Assembly: GCA_947473045.1 (NCBI GenBank)
Contig: CANJCO010000018.1
Span: 1 to 64,000, forward strand
Reading direction: 5' to 3'
From: Myxococcales bacterium
GTDB taxonomy: Bacteria > Myxococcota_A > Polyangia > Polyangiales > Polyangiaceae
Length of the DNA: 64,000 nucleotides
Shown here: piece after piece, positions 51,584-63,771 of the stretch
How the letters are laid out: each line of letters begins with the position of its first letter
How positions within the stretch are numbered: position 1 is the first letter of the stretch
Notes under the pieces: model-generated
Told to the model about the DNA's origin: nothing
Seen by the model: the letters and a program-made list of their open reading frames with translations, nothing else
The model's database searches: none
Position numbers and translations under genes: made by a program

Positions 51584-52456
51584 ATGTACGCGCTGCGAAG
51601 GCTGAGCGGACCCGACCTCGCGCTCACACACGAGCACGAGGCCATCGCGCAGCCGCGCCGGGGCGCTGTCGACTGGCAGGCGTTCGACGCGTCCGCCTAT
51701 TCCCCGCGCGATCTCGACGCGGCGGCCTCGCTCTGGCAAGCGCGGGCCGTTCAGGAGATGCACTCGCTGGCGCTGTTCACCGAGCTCGCCTCGAAGCTGC
51801 ACCTGCTCGGCGCGCCGCTCGACTGGTCTGGCGCGTTCGCGCGCATGATGGCCGACGAAGTGCGTCACACCGATTTGTGCCTGCGGATGTGCGAGGCGCT
51901 GGGTCGCCCTGCGGCGCCGGAAATCGATCCCGAGGCATTGCACCTGCTCGGCGCGGCAGCGTCGCGCGCGCGCGTCCGTCAGGCGATCGTCGCCGCCTTC
52001 TGCGTCGGCGAAACGCTGAGCGGTCGAATGTTCAAGGCCGCGTTCCGGGCCGCAGACGTGCCGCTCGCGCGCGAGGTCGTGGCGGCGATTGTCGTCGACG
52101 AAACGTTTCACGGCGAGCTCGGATGGGAGCTCGGCGCGCTGCTCATGCGCGACGACGGTGAGGCGTTTGCGTCGGAGCGAGCCGCGCTGGCCGCCGAGCT
52201 TCCGGAGTTGTTTTTGCACTACGCGAGATTGTGCCTCGCGAGCCCCGGCCGGGCGTGGGCGTTAGCCTCCGCCGATCGCGGCTCGGGCCCCAATTTCGGC
52301 ACCCTGAGCGCCGCCGGATACGCCCGCGCCTTCTTCGAGGGCATGGAAGAAGACGTGGTGCCCGGCCTCGTGGCCATTGGGCTCCCCGAGGCCGCGCCCG
52401 CGTACGAGGCTGTCGTGCGCGCACTCGAGCCGCGCGCGGCCAGCTCGGCTACGTAG
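51584..52456 (+). CDS. ferritin-like diiron protein
   Basis: 290 residues. The helical bundle carries the diiron pattern: ADEVRH (E92, H95), a middle Glu (CVGETLSG, E143) and DETFHGELGW (E173, H176), with QEMHS (E58) as a probable fourth carboxylate. This is the four-helix ferritin-like or hydroxylase fold. No subfamily is certain; it could be an oxygenase, a peroxide scavenger or an iron store. No signal peptide, so cytoplasmic. It follows a lipoprotein gene by 12 bp and converges on the Ca2+-type ATPase gene, with an 8-bp overlap of the ends. Confidence 0.8.
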   Translation: MYALRRLSGPDLALTHEHEAIAQPRRGAVDWQAFDASAYSPRDLDAAASLWQARAVQEMHSLALFTELASKLHLLGAPLDWSGAFARMMADEVRHTDLCLRMCEALGRPAAPEIDPEALHLLGAAASRARVRQAIVAAFCVGETLSGRMFKAAFRAADVPLAREVVAAIVVDETFHGELGWELGALLMRDDGEAFASERAALAAELPELFLHYARLCLASPGRAWALASADRGSGPNFGTLSAAGYARAFFEGMEEDVVPGLVAIGLPEAAPAYEAVVRALEPRAASSAT

Positions 52457-55274
52457 CCCTCGAAGCGGCGGGGCGACTCCCCATCGCGCGCTGCGCGAGC
52501 TTGGCGAGCTCGATCGCGGGGATGATCGAGGCGGAGAGGGCGAGCGTCACGCCCCACTCGTAGGCGGTCATCGGAAACGTCCTGAAAACAGGGCGCAGGC
52601 CGACGACGAAGATCGACACGAGGTGAATCGCGGCGCTCACCACGACCGACAGGACCAACGCTTTCGACAGGAGCGGCTTCATCGACAGCGCCGACACGAT
52701 CGGACTGCGGCAGTTGAACGCGTGAAACAACGGCGAAATCGCGAGCAACGTGAAGGCAAACGAACGCGCGCGCAAAATGCCGTCGGCGCCGCCGTTGTCG
52801 GGCCACGGCCACGCGTACGCTGCTATCGCGCAACCGCCCATCCACAAGCCGACGAACGCGATCCCGAAGTACTCGCGGCCGGTGAGCAGCCCCGTCGTCG
52901 TCTTGCGCGGCGGCTCGGCCATCTGCGACGGATCGGGCGGGTCGATGCCGAGGGCGAGCGCGGGCAGGCCGTTGGTCACCAGGTTGATCCACAGAATCAT
53001 GAGCGGCGTCAGCGGCTGCAGCCCGCCCATAAACGACGCCGTGAACACGGCCGCCAGCAGCCCCGCGTTTGAAGAGAGCAGGAAGTAGATGAACTTCTGG
53101 ATGTTGCGGTAGATGGCCCGACCCTCGCGCACCGCCTCGACAATGGTGGCGAAATTGTCGTCCGCGATGACCATGTCGGCGGCCTGGCGTGCGACGTCGG
53201 TGCCGTCCTTCCCCATCGCGACGCCGATGTGGGCCTCGCGCAGCGCAGGCGCGTCATTGACGCCGTCACCGGTCATCGCGACGACGTGTCCGCGCGCCTT
53301 GAACGCCTTGACGATGCGAAGCTTCTGCTCTGCGGTGACCCGAGCGAACACGCGCGCGTGATCGACGCTGGCCTCGAGCGTCGTGTCGGTCATGGCCTCG
53401 AGCTCTGCGCCCGTGATCGCAAGCGCGCCGTCCTCCCACAGACCCAGCTCGCGCGCGATCGCGACGGCGGTGAGCTTGTGATCGCCCGTGATCATCACGG
53501 CCCGCACGCTGGCCTCTGCGCAGAGGCGAATCGCCTCTTTCACGCCGACGCGGGGCGGATCGATCATGCCGACGAGCCCCACGAACGTGAGCTGCTCTTC
53601 GAGCTCGTGCTCGGGCCGATCGGCCGCGCTCGGCGGCGGGGCGTCGTCACCCGCCGATGGGGCATCGCGAACCACACGCCGGGCAACGCCAAGCACCCGC
53701 AGCGAAGCTGCGCTCATCCGGTCCGCGACGGCCATCAACTGAGCCTCGGCGGCGGCATCGAGCGGCAGCACGCCCGCATCGGTCTGGTAGCGCGAACAGA
53801 GCCGCACGAGCACGTCGGCGGACCCTTTCGCGTAGACGATCTCGCGACCGCGACCGTCGAGCGCGAGCACCGTCATGCGCTTGCGATCGCTGTCGAACGG
53901 CAGCTCGCGAATCAGCTGAACGCTGGAAATAAGCGACTCGCGGGGCACGCCCGCCTTCGCCGCGAGCGTGAGCAAGGCTCCTTCAGTCGGGTCGCCGATG
54001 ACCTTCCACGAGTCGTCCGAGCGCCTCTCGAGCTGCGCGTTGTTGCAGATGGCGACCCCGGAAAGCAGGTGCCGCAGCGTTTTGCCGTGCGCCTCGACCA
54101 CGGCCCCGTCGGGCGCCAGAAGCTCACCGCGCGGATCGTAGCCGGTGCCGGTGACGGCGTAGTTCACGCCGCTCGCGTAGACCTCGCGGACGGTCATTTC
54201 GTTCTGGGTCAGGGTGCCCGTCTTGTCGGAACAAATGACCGTCGCGGAGCCGAGCGTCTCGACCGCGGCGAGCTTGCGAATGATCGCGCCGCGCTTGGCC
54301 ATTCGCTGCATTCCGAGCGCGAGCGTGATGGTCGTGATCGCAGGCAGTCCCTCGGGGATCGCCGCCACCGCCAGGCTCACGGCCTCGAGGAGCAGCTCAT
54401 TCCAGCTGCGAACGCCCTGGAACATGCCGCGCGCGAACAGCAGCACCGACAGGGCGAGGCACGTCCACAAAATCTTTTTGCCGAACGCATCGAGCTTGTC
54501 TTCGAGGGGAGTCTTCTGGCCTTCGCCTGCCGACTGAATCAGCTTCGAGAGCTTGCCGATTTCGGTGTTGGGGCCCGTCGCGATGACCAGGGCGCGCGCA
54601 CGGCCGCGCACGAGGCTCGTGCCCAAATAGACCATGTTGCTGCGGTCGCCGAGCGTGGCGTCGGACGCGACCGCGCTCCTCGCGTCTTTGCCCACCGGGG
54701 CGCTCTCGCCGGTCAGCGAGCTCTCCTCGGCCGCGACGTTTGCAGTCTGCACGAGTCGCGCGTCGGCCGGGATAGCATCTCCCGCCTCGAGCTCGAGCAT
54801 GTCACCGGTGACCACTTCGCGCGCGGGCACAACCGACACTTTGTTGTCCCGGCGCACGCGGGCAGCCGGCGTCTGCATCTTCTGAAGCGCGTCGAGCGCG
54901 GCCTCGGCGCGACGCTCCTGATAGAAACCGAGCACGGCGTTGAGCGCCACGATCAGCAAGATCGCCGTCGCGTCCCCGAAACGCACGAGCAGCGGGGCCG
55001 ACGTATTGCGCGCCCCGTCGACGATCGCGATCACGGCCGCCACCAGCAGCGTAATGACGATGGGGTTGGTGAACTGCTCGAGAAACTTTCGCAGGGCGCT
55101 CGGCCTGGGCGCCTCGGGCAGCTCATTGTAGCCGTCTCGCGCGAGCCGCGCGCTGACTTCGGCCGCCGTCAGCCCCGTTGCAAGCCGGGCGTCGAACGCC
55201 GCGACCAGCGCATCTACGGGCTCGGCGTGCGCCGTACTCCCAACCTTCGCGACCCGCGAATCAAGCTTGTTCAC
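52449..55274 (-). CDS. P-type (P2, Ca2+-type) cation ATPase
   Basis: 941 residues, with ten hydrophobic segments in the expected order and the features of SERCA/PMCA-type pumps: N-terminal cation-ATPase domain, [50 protein letters not shown] (M4), phosphorylation site D350-[36 protein letters not shown] and C-terminal [18 protein letters not shown]. It exports Ca2+ (or another divalent ion) from the cytoplasm. The PEGLP motif in M4 supports Ca2+ or Na+ over heavy metals. The gene follows pspA by 52 bp on the same strand, so a shared envelope-stress unit is likely. Confidence 0.93.
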   Translation of the reverse strand: MNKLDSRVAKVGSTAHAEPVDALVAAFDARLATGLTAAEVSARLARDGYNELPEAPRPSALRKFLEQFTNPIVITLLVAAVIAIVDGARNTSAPLLVRFGDATAILLIVALNAVLGFYQERRAEAALDALQKMQTPAARVRRDNKVSVVPAREVVTGDMLELEAGDAIPADARLVQTANVAAEESSLTGESAPVGKDARSAVASDATLGDRSNMVYLGTSLVRGRARALVIATGPNTEIGKLSKLIQSAGEGQKTPLEDKLDAFGKKILWTCLALSVLLFARGMFQGVRSWNELLLEAVSLAVAAIPEGLPAITTITLALGMQRMAKRGAIIRKLAAVETLGSATVICSDKTGTLTQNEMTVREVYASGVNYAVTGTGYDPRGELLAPDGAVVEAHGKTLRHLLSGVAICNNAQLERRSDDSWKVIGDPTEGALLTLAAKAGVPRESLISSVQLIRELPFDSDRKRMTVLALDGRGREIVYAKGSADVLVRLCSRYQTDAGVLPLDAAAEAQLMAVADRMSAASLRVLGVARRVVRDAPSAGDDAPPPSAADRPEHELEEQLTFVGLVGMIDPPRVGVKEAIRLCAEASVRAVMITGDHKLTAVAIARELGLWEDGALAITGAELEAMTDTTLEASVDHARVFARVTAEQKLRIVKAFKARGHVVAMTGDGVNDAPALREAHIGVAMGKDGTDVARQAADMVIADDNFATIVEAVREGRAIYRNIQKFIYFLLSSNAGLLAAVFTASFMGGLQPLTPLMILWINLVTNGLPALALGIDPPDPSQMAEPPRKTTTGLLTGREYFGIAFVGLWMGGCAIAAYAWPWPDNGGADGILRARSFAFTLLAISPLFHAFNCRSPIVSALSMKPLLSKALVLSVVVSAAIHLVSIFVVGLRPVFRTFPMTAYEWGVTLALSASIIPAIELAKLAQRAMGSRPAASRAT

Positions 55275-55326
55275 GGCCCAGAGCTATCACGCTTTGGGGG
55301 CACGCCTCCCGCTTTCCGGCCGGCGG

Positions 55327-56157
55327 CTACCTTCCCATCTTCTTCTGATCGCGCTCGTGCTCGACCTCGAGCTCTTCGAGGGCCGCCGCGAGCTCGTCCT
55401 GTTCGCTCTGCGTCGACGCCCTCGGCTCGGGATGGGCCTCGACGCGCGCGACCACATCCTGGCGCGCCGGCTCGGGCTCGGCAGGCGCCAGCCCCATTTT
55501 GCGCTTGAGGGCTTCGAGCTCGGAGTCTGCGCCCGCCGTTTTTTCGAGCTTGTTGAACTGCGAAGCGAGCGTATCTCCGCTGTACTCCTCGGCGAGCTCT
55601 TCGCCGGCCTCGGCCTCGGCTTCCATCTGGTCGATCTTTTGAGACATACGGTCGAAGGTCTCGAAGGCGCTCTGATCCTTGAGGCCGCTCATGGTGGCCT
55701 GAATCGCCTGCTGCGCCTCGGCGCGCTTCTTACGCGCGATGAGCACGTTCTTCTTGCGCTTCGCCTCTTCGATCTTGTCGTTGAGCATCCGGAGCGCGTT
55801 TTTGAGCTTGTCGACAGCGTCCTTCTGCTTTTGCCACTGATCTTTGAACGTGGTGGCGAGCTGGTCGTGCTCTTTTTTGCGGTTGAGGGCCTCTTTCGCG
55901 AGCGCTTCGTTGCCCGCGCGCAGCGCCATCATCGCGCGCCGCTCCCACTCACTCGCGTTGGCCTGCTCCTGCTCGACTTGCTTGGCGAGACGCTTTTCGT
56001 CGGCGATCGAAGCAGCGACCTGCTTCTTCGCTTCCACGAGCTGGTTGTTCATGTCCAAAACAACCTGATTCAGCATTTTCTCCGGATCTTCGGATTTGCT
56101 GATGAGGTCGTTCAGGTTTGATTTAATGAGCTGCGCGAGTCGGTTGAAGATTCCCAT
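55327..56157 (-). CDS. pspA: PspA/IM30 phage-shock protein
   Basis: 276 residues. PspA/IM30 family: GIFNRLAQLIKSNLNDLISK at the N-terminus, which forms the membrane-binding amphipathic helix, then long coiled-coil helices (EAKKQVAASIADEKRLAKQV, ALNRKKEHDQLATTFKDQ) and a C-terminal charged tail (about 200-276) longer than in E. coli PspA. It protects the inner membrane when proton motive force is lost. No pspF, B or C is present. It sits between a YbjN-like gene (with repeat copy C between them) and the cation ATPase. Confidence 0.95.
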   Translation of the reverse strand: MGIFNRLAQLIKSNLNDLISKSEDPEKMLNQVVLDMNNQLVEAKKQVAASIADEKRLAKQVEQEQANASEWERRAMMALRAGNEALAKEALNRKKEHDQLATTFKDQWQKQKDAVDKLKNALRMLNDKIEEAKRKKNVLIARKKRAEAQQAIQATMSGLKDQSAFETFDRMSQKIDQMEAEAEAGEELAEEYSGDTLASQFNKLEKTAGADSELEALKRKMGLAPAEPEPARQDVVARVEAHPEPRASTQSEQDELAAALEELEVEHERDQKKMGR

Positions 56158-56193
56158 CGTCTACCTTGCTCCCTGAAAAGGAGTGTTTCGTCC

Positions 56194-56343
56194 CTGGCAG
56201 GCCGTTGAAGCAGCGCCCTGCCAGCCTTTCATCTCGGGGAGGTATGCACCTCCCCGCCCCGAAAAACGCGGTTTTTCGCCGGTCCCCACACGCAATTGGC
56301 TTCGCCAATTCCTATCAGGGTGTTTTTCGAGCACCCTGCTAGG
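56194..56343 (-). repeat. five-hairpin intergenic element, copy C
   Basis: Copy C, opposite in orientation to A and B, lies between pspA and the YbjN-like gene. Reading on the minus strand: hairpin 1 CCTAGCAGGGTG (56343 to 56332) with CACCCTGaTAGG; hairpin 2 AATTGGC-GAA-GCCAATT; hairpin 3 CGAAAAAC with GTTTTTCG; hairpin 4 GGGGAGGT...ACCTCCCC; hairpin 5 CTGGCAGG (56224 to 56217) with CCTGCCAG. The stop codon of the YbjN-like gene (56339-56341) lies inside the element's edge. Confidence 0.9.
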
Positions 56344-56731
56344 ACTCTTTGGCGAGCTTGCTGAGCTCGGGCACCTGCGCGCTCAGCGCCATTTCGATCT
56401 CTTCGAGCGCGGCCTCGAGCTCATTGTAGTCGAGGTTCTCGAGCTCGAGCGCGCACGACAGCACGATGCGATGCTCGTCGAGGCCGTAGCTCGCGTGCAC
56501 CAGAGAGCGCGCGTTGAGCGTCAGCAGCCGGCGCAGCAGCGCGACGTGGTCGACAGCCGCGAGATCACCGACGTGCGCCCGAAGCACCACGAGCGGCGGA
56601 TCGACACGAACCGCGATAGGCGGCAGGTTGGGCGACGACTGCACCACGAAGGTGCCGGGCTGCGCCTCGACGGCTTCGAAGTGACGGCTCATGCGCCCAA
56701 GATAGGCCTCGACGTCTTTTACGGTCCGCAT
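56339..56731 (-). CDS. YbjN-like (secretion-chaperone-fold) protein
   Basis: 130 residues from the ATG at 56731; a second ATG at 56734 is 3 bp upstream. The better spacing from GGGGAG favours 56731, and the frame upstream to 56821 has no support. It begins MRTVKDVEAYLGRMSRH and contains FVVQSSPNLPPIAVRVDPPLV, LLRRLLTLNARSLVHASYGL and EHRIVLSCALELENLDYNELE, in the alpha/beta arrangement of YbjN/type III secretion chaperone-like proteins. Function unknown. The stop TAG comes from the CTAG edge of repeat copy C, after which pspA follows. It is probably part of the same transcript. Confidence 0.75.
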   Translation of the reverse strand: MRTVKDVEAYLGRMSRHFEAVEAQPGTFVVQSSPNLPPIAVRVDPPLVVLRAHVGDLAAVDHVALLRRLLTLNARSLVHASYGLDEHRIVLSCALELENLDYNELEAALEEIEMALSAQVPELSKLAKES

Positions 56732-56893
56732 CATTTTCTCCCCGCGCATGCGCAGCTGCGCTCGCGCGCCCTGCGTTACGCAAGCCATAAGGCTAGCAGA
56801 GCGGCACAGAAACATACGCAATCGTTGAGGCAGGTGGGCGCGGCCGCGATTGGCCGATCGGCCGGGCCGGAGCGTGCTAGCGTTTTCCGATTA

Positions 56894-57922
56894 ATGGCGG
56901 AACCTGGCTCGCTCGTGGGAGCAACCGTCGGAGGCCTCTACAAGATCGGCCGCCTGATTGGGCACGGCGGCATGGGCGAGGTCTATGCCGCCGAAGGCAC
57001 GGCCGGAGAGAAGGTCGCCATCAAGGTTCTTCATGCGCGAGCGGCGCGTGATCCCGATCTGGTCGCCCGCTTTCAGCGCGAGAGCTCGATCGCCGCGCAG
57101 ATTCATTCGCCGTTCGTTGCCGGCATCGTAGGCGCCGGCAAAGACCGCAACGGGCGGCTGTGGATCGCCTTTGAACAGCTCGAAGGCGAAGGGCTCGATG
57201 AGCGGCTCAAGCGCGAGCAGTACCTGGCGTTCGCCGACGTCGCGCCGATCATCGACGACGCGCTGCAGGGCCTCATCGCCGCGCACGACGCGGGCGTGGT
57301 TCACCGCGACATCAAGCCCGCCAACCTCTTCATCGAGCGACGGCAAGCTCCGCCGAAGCGCGCCCGTCGAGGCTCCTCGCCGCCGGAGTCCGCCGAGCGC
57401 ACGCGCATCCTCGACTTTGGCATTTCGAAGGTTCAGCGCACTGCAGGTCGGCATAAGAGCGAACCTTCGCTCACTGCGATCGACGCCACGCTCGGCAGCT
57501 TCGCCTACATGGCCCCGGAGCAGGTTCGCGGCTCGGCCCGGGTCGACGAGCGCGCCGATCTGTATGCGCTCGGCGCGGTTGCATTTCGCGCGCTCACGGG
57601 CCGGCTTCCGTTCGAGGGGAACAACGCGCTCACCCTCATCGCGCTGAAGCTCGATCGCGAAGCGCCGTCGCTCGCGGCGACCACGGGCGATGAGTGGCCC
57701 GCGACCATCGAGCGATTCCTCGAAAGATTGATGTCGCGCGATCGCGCCTCCCGCTACGTGAGCGCCCGAGAAGCGCTCGCGAGCTGGCGCGAGGTGAGGC
57801 AGTCGATGGGTGGCGGCCCCGTCCCGCCGCCTCCGACGAGCCTCCGGGCGCGCGACGGCTGGGGAGCCGACGAACACACCGACATAGGCGGCACGTTCGC
57901 GGGCGACGGCGACGACCGCTGA
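56894..57922 (+). CDS. soluble Ser/Thr protein kinase
   Basis: 342 residues. The kinase domain spans about 13-300: IGHGGMGEVYAAE, VAIK (K44), HRDIKPAN (catalytic D139), ILDFGISK, GSFAYMAPEQ and RADLYALGAVAFR. There is an insert before DFG (RRQAPPKRARRGSSPPESAE). No membrane segment or extracytoplasmic part follows, only a short Gly/Pro tail, so it is a cytoplasmic kinase. The gene for an FHA-domain sigma-54 activator begins 69 bp downstream on the same strand; FHA domains read phosphothreonine, so a direct regulatory link is plausible. Confidence 0.93.
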   Translation: MAEPGSLVGATVGGLYKIGRLIGHGGMGEVYAAEGTAGEKVAIKVLHARAARDPDLVARFQRESSIAAQIHSPFVAGIVGAGKDRNGRLWIAFEQLEGEGLDERLKREQYLAFADVAPIIDDALQGLIAAHDAGVVHRDIKPANLFIERRQAPPKRARRGSSPPESAERTRILDFGISKVQRTAGRHKSEPSLTAIDATLGSFAYMAPEQVRGSARVDERADLYALGAVAFRALTGRLPFEGNNALTLIALKLDREAPSLAATTGDEWPATIERFLERLMSRDRASRYVSAREALASWREVRQSMGGGPVPPPPTSLRARDGWGADEHTDIGGTFAGDGDDR

Positions 57923-57990
57923 CCCGTTATCGCAGCCCGCGCGAGCGCCCGCTTGCAATGCGCGGCGCGTGTCGTGATAGAAGTGAGGGC

Positions 57991-59322
<1,332 letters not shown>

Positions 59323-59332
59323 CCAAACCGGC

Positions 59333-60130
59333 GTGCGTGCGCCGATGTTGCGCCCCCGCGTCAGCAGACGCATGTTGATGGGTATGAGCGTCGTGCGTCG
59401 TGGTGCTGTGCTGCCGCTACTCATCAGCGTGGTTTGCGGAGCGCTGCTGGCGCGCATGGCGTTTCGCGATGGTCGGGTCCTGCTCCCGATGGCCGTGGTC
59501 ATGGCCGCGGCCGTCGTTCCCATGCTGCTGGCGCGCAGGCGCATGCGCCTGATGTTTCTGTCGGGTGACGTAAACCGCGTGCTCGGAGCGTGGCGACGCT
59601 CGATCGAGCAGGTCATGTATCCCGAGACCATGGCCCCGCTGATGGTCGCCACGGCCTATGCATCGTACGGATGGACGGAAGCCGCGCGCACAGCGCTTGG
59701 GCGCGCAAAGAAGGGCGCGGCGTGGGACGCGGCCATCGAACAACGTCTCTTCGTCGAGGCGCTGCTCGACACGTTCGAGGGCGACGCGGGGGCCGCGCTC
59801 GCCAAGACCGAAGTGCTCACCGCGCTGCCCATGCCCCGGGCCGGCTTTTTTGCGCGCAGGCGCGTCGCGAAGGTGCGAACGGGGCTCGCTGCGATGGTGC
59901 GCGCCTTCCAACACATCGCGCGACAAGGCGATCTCGCAGCGCTCCGCGAAGCAGCAGACGTATCTCCGCTGGTGCACTGGCCCATGACGTACGCCGCGGC
60001 GATCATCGCGGTCGACGAAGGGCGCGCGCGCGACGCCGAGAGCCTCGTCGACGCGGCGCCCGAGTGGCCCAACGAGAGCGTTTTCCGGAGCTTCGACGGC
60101 GAGCTGCGCGCCAGGCTTCCTGCAAGTTAG
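59333..60130 (+). CDS. membrane protein with helical repeat domain
   Basis: 265 residues. Two hydrophobic segments near the N-terminus (VLPLLISVVCGALLARMAF and VLLPMAVVMAAAVVPMLLA) are followed by a cytoplasmic helical, TPR-like part (LMVATAYASYGWTEAARTAL, LFVEALLDTFEGDAGAAL, ALREAADVSPLVHWPM). No enzyme motif. It follows the FHA activator by 10 bp on the same strand and probably shares its transcript. The GTG start is taken because it lies at the frame opening; in-frame ATG codons a few residues in (59345, 59372) are alternatives. Confidence 0.7.
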   Translation: MRAPMLRPRVSRRMLMGMSVVRRGAVLPLLISVVCGALLARMAFRDGRVLLPMAVVMAAAVVPMLLARRRMRLMFLSGDVNRVLGAWRRSIEQVMYPETMAPLMVATAYASYGWTEAARTALGRAKKGAAWDAAIEQRLFVEALLDTFEGDAGAALAKTEVLTALPMPRAGFFARRRVAKVRTGLAAMVRAFQHIARQGDLAALREAADVSPLVHWPMTYAAAIIAVDEGRARDAESLVDAAPEWPNESVFRSFDGELRARLPAS

Positions 60131-60155
60131 CGCGACGCAGCGCGCGACCTGCCCT

Positions 60156-61106
60156 TCACCCCAGCGCGCGCAACGTCTCACGGGCGAATCGCTGCGCATG
60201 GAGGTCGGCCGACCAGGCTGACATCGACCAGCCCGCCAGAAACCGGTAAAAATCGAGACACGCCACCGCGTACAGGGCCCGCCACTCTGCCTCCACGGCC
60301 GAGGCAACGCGCGCTGCGCCGCCGAGGGCTAGCGCGGCGCGAAGATGCGCGAAGTACACGTCGACCCACTGGGCTTCGATTCGCGCCGAACCAGCACCGA
60401 ACCGGCCGCACAGCAAGTAGGCAACGTCCTTGATGCCGGGTCCCCCGCCGACGTACTGAAAGTCGACCGCCGCCACCTCGCCTGCGCCAAAGCAGTAGTT
60501 CGCGGGCTTCGCGTCGCCGTGCACCAGCGTCTTGAATTCGCACGCCGACAGCAGCGCGTCGATGCGCCCGGCAGCGTCGCGCAGCGCGTCGTCGGCCATC
60601 GCCGCGAGCTCATCGGGGCGCGTCGCGAGGTGCCAGTACGTTCCGGTGTGCCACAAACCCGCTGGATTCACGCCCAGGAAGCTCGCATGAAAGCACGCGA
60701 GCCAGCGCAGGCAAGCGTCGAGCTCCGGTCCCACAGGATCGCGCCGGCGGGCACCGAAACCTGCGGCGTCGAGATCTTCGAGCACGACGATGCGCTCCTG
60801 GCCCCGCGAGGCGCAACCGAGCAAAGCAGCAACGCGGCTGCCGCGCCCACATCGCGCCGCAAAGTCGCGGTAAAACGCGAGCTCGACATCATAGGAGCGG
60901 AGCTTGCGCGCGTGCGATCGCGACGACTCGCGTCCGCCGACGACGGGCGGATTCACCCATTTGACGACAGCGGTGCGCCGCTCCGCGCCTTCGAGGTTCA
61001 CGCGAATGAGCTCTCCGTAGCCGCCCCACAGCGACTGCAGGCGCGCGTCGATGCGAACGCGCGTCGCCCCCGTGAGCTCACCGACCGTTTGAAGCAGCCC
61101 GTCCAA
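60156..61106 (-). CDS. APH/choline-kinase-like phosphotransferase
   Basis: 316 residues from a TTG at 61106, 10 bases after the PilZ gene stop; no ATG or GTG is nearby. The C-terminal kinase lobe has LVHGDAKPANYCFGAGEV (196-213) with the catalytic Asp in HGD and the metal Asp in AVDFQYVGGG (D215). The family usually phosphorylates small molecules (aminoglycosides, choline, homoserine). The N-lobe has K49 (VVKWV) and a later ELAFYRDFA. Substrate unknown. It runs on the minus strand, directly after the PilZ gene. Confidence 0.8.
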   Translation of the reverse strand: MDGLLQTVGELTGATRVRIDARLQSLWGGYGELIRVNLEGAERRTAVVKWVNPPVVGGRESSRSHARKLRSYDVELAFYRDFAARCGRGSRVAALLGCASRGQERIVVLEDLDAAGFGARRRDPVGPELDACLRWLACFHASFLGVNPAGLWHTGTYWHLATRPDELAAMADDALRDAAGRIDALLSACEFKTLVHGDAKPANYCFGAGEVAAVDFQYVGGGPGIKDVAYLLCGRFGAGSARIEAQWVDVYFAHLRAALALGGAARVASAVEAEWRALYAVACLDFYRFLAGWSMSAWSADLHAQRFARETLRALG

Positions 61107-61116
61107 AGCTAGCCGC

Positions 61117-62205
61117 TCAGCGCAGCTGACCCCACGCCGCGGACCGCGCGTAGCGCGCGAGGGTCTCGCGATTGGCGGCGGAGATGTCGCGAAATTCGAC
61201 GCCGATCGACACCTCGCCGCCGTCGCGACGAATGCGCGCGACCGAGGCCGAGACGCTGATCGAGGGCAGACCGCGCAGACGCAGCTCGATGACCGGGAGG
61301 CGCACGCCGGCCACCAGATCGACGTCGGCCTCGGGCTCCATGGCGAAGCGCGCGCCGCCGCTGCCGATGTCGAGCAGGCGGCGCACGCGCGCCCGCCCGG
61401 TGTCGCGACTGACGAGCGCGATCGAGCCTGCCGGCACCGCGCCTCTGGGGTGCTGACGACGACCGAGGATCTCACGCTCACGCGCGGCCACGGCGCGGCA
61501 GAGCCTGTCGCGATCGAAGTCGCCGATTCGCGCCAACTCGACGCCGCAACGACGCGTCTTTCCAGGTGCGCTCCCCGGACCGGTGCGGCTGTCGGGGCCA
61601 GACCGGGCGTCGGAGTCGACGTGGCGAACAACCGCGGCGGCCTCGATCACCTGCTGCCCGGGCAGACAAATGCGAATGACGCCGAGCTCATGGCCGCTGA
61701 CGAGGTCGCCGTCTTCGTCGGGGTTCATTTCGAAGGCGATGCCGCTGCCTCCGAAGTCGACGATCGTGCGAATGCGACCGCCAATGCGAACCTCGCTGCC
61801 ATCGTTGACGAGCACGCGGTACCACTGACGACGCTGCGATCGGAGCAGGATGGTCGTGGGCGCAAAGCGAAGCTTGCCGGCCTCGGGGAGCGAGTCGGCG
61901 AAGCGGGTGATCAGCGAGTATTCGATGCCGTCGGCGACGTAGTCGAGCTCGGTTTCATCTGAACGACGGAGCGACTGTTCGGTGTCGGGTGTGAGGTCGG
62001 CCTCGACGATCGGGCTCCCGTCGCGGAGCACCTCGACGAGCACGGCGTCGATGCGGTCGCCGTTCGAAGGGCGCAGGCGTACCAGCCGCCGCCGGGACGA
62101 GGCCTTCACGAGGAGCGGCAGAACCTCACCAATGGGTACAGGCGTACGAAGCTGATCAGCCACCCAGCGAGTGTAGGCCCGCTCTACCGCCGCGCCAACT
62201 GCCAT
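61117..62205 (-). CDS. PilZ-domain protein, probable cyclic-di-GMP effector
   Basis: 362 residues from ATG 62205. After an N-terminal region of about 120 residues (VLPLLVKASSRRRLVRLRPS, YSLITRFADSLPEAGKLRF) there are two PilZ-like halves. The first has QRRQWYRVLV followed by TIVDFGGSGIAFEM; the second has RRQHPRGAVPAGSIALVSRD followed by RRLLDIGSGGARFAM. These correspond to the RxxxR and D/N-x-S-x-x-G motifs, the Ser position being Gly in both. C-di-GMP binding is likely for the first half, less certain for the second. The same operon holds the phosphotransferase. A divergent regulator gene begins 36 bp away. Confidence 0.85.
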   Translation of the reverse strand: MAVGAAVERAYTRWVADQLRTPVPIGEVLPLLVKASSRRRLVRLRPSNGDRIDAVLVEVLRDGSPIVEADLTPDTEQSLRRSDETELDYVADGIEYSLITRFADSLPEAGKLRFAPTTILLRSQRRQWYRVLVNDGSEVRIGGRIRTIVDFGGSGIAFEMNPDEDGDLVSGHELGVIRICLPGQQVIEAAAVVRHVDSDARSGPDSRTGPGSAPGKTRRCGVELARIGDFDRDRLCRAVAAREREILGRRQHPRGAVPAGSIALVSRDTGRARVRRLLDIGSGGARFAMEPEADVDLVAGVRLPVIELRLRGLPSISVSASVARIRRDGGEVSIGVEFRDISAANRETLARYARSAAWGQLR

Positions 62206-62241
62206 CGCGGGCCGGGACGGAGACGACCGTTTGTTGGTACC

Positions 62242-63756
<1,515 letters not shown>

Positions 63757-63771
63757 TAGGCTGGGTGACGA

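Noticed and set aside
56791-56802. CTAGCAG near 56794 as a fourth repeat copy
   Set aside because: Only the first seven bases match; no pairing partner or other hairpins follow.
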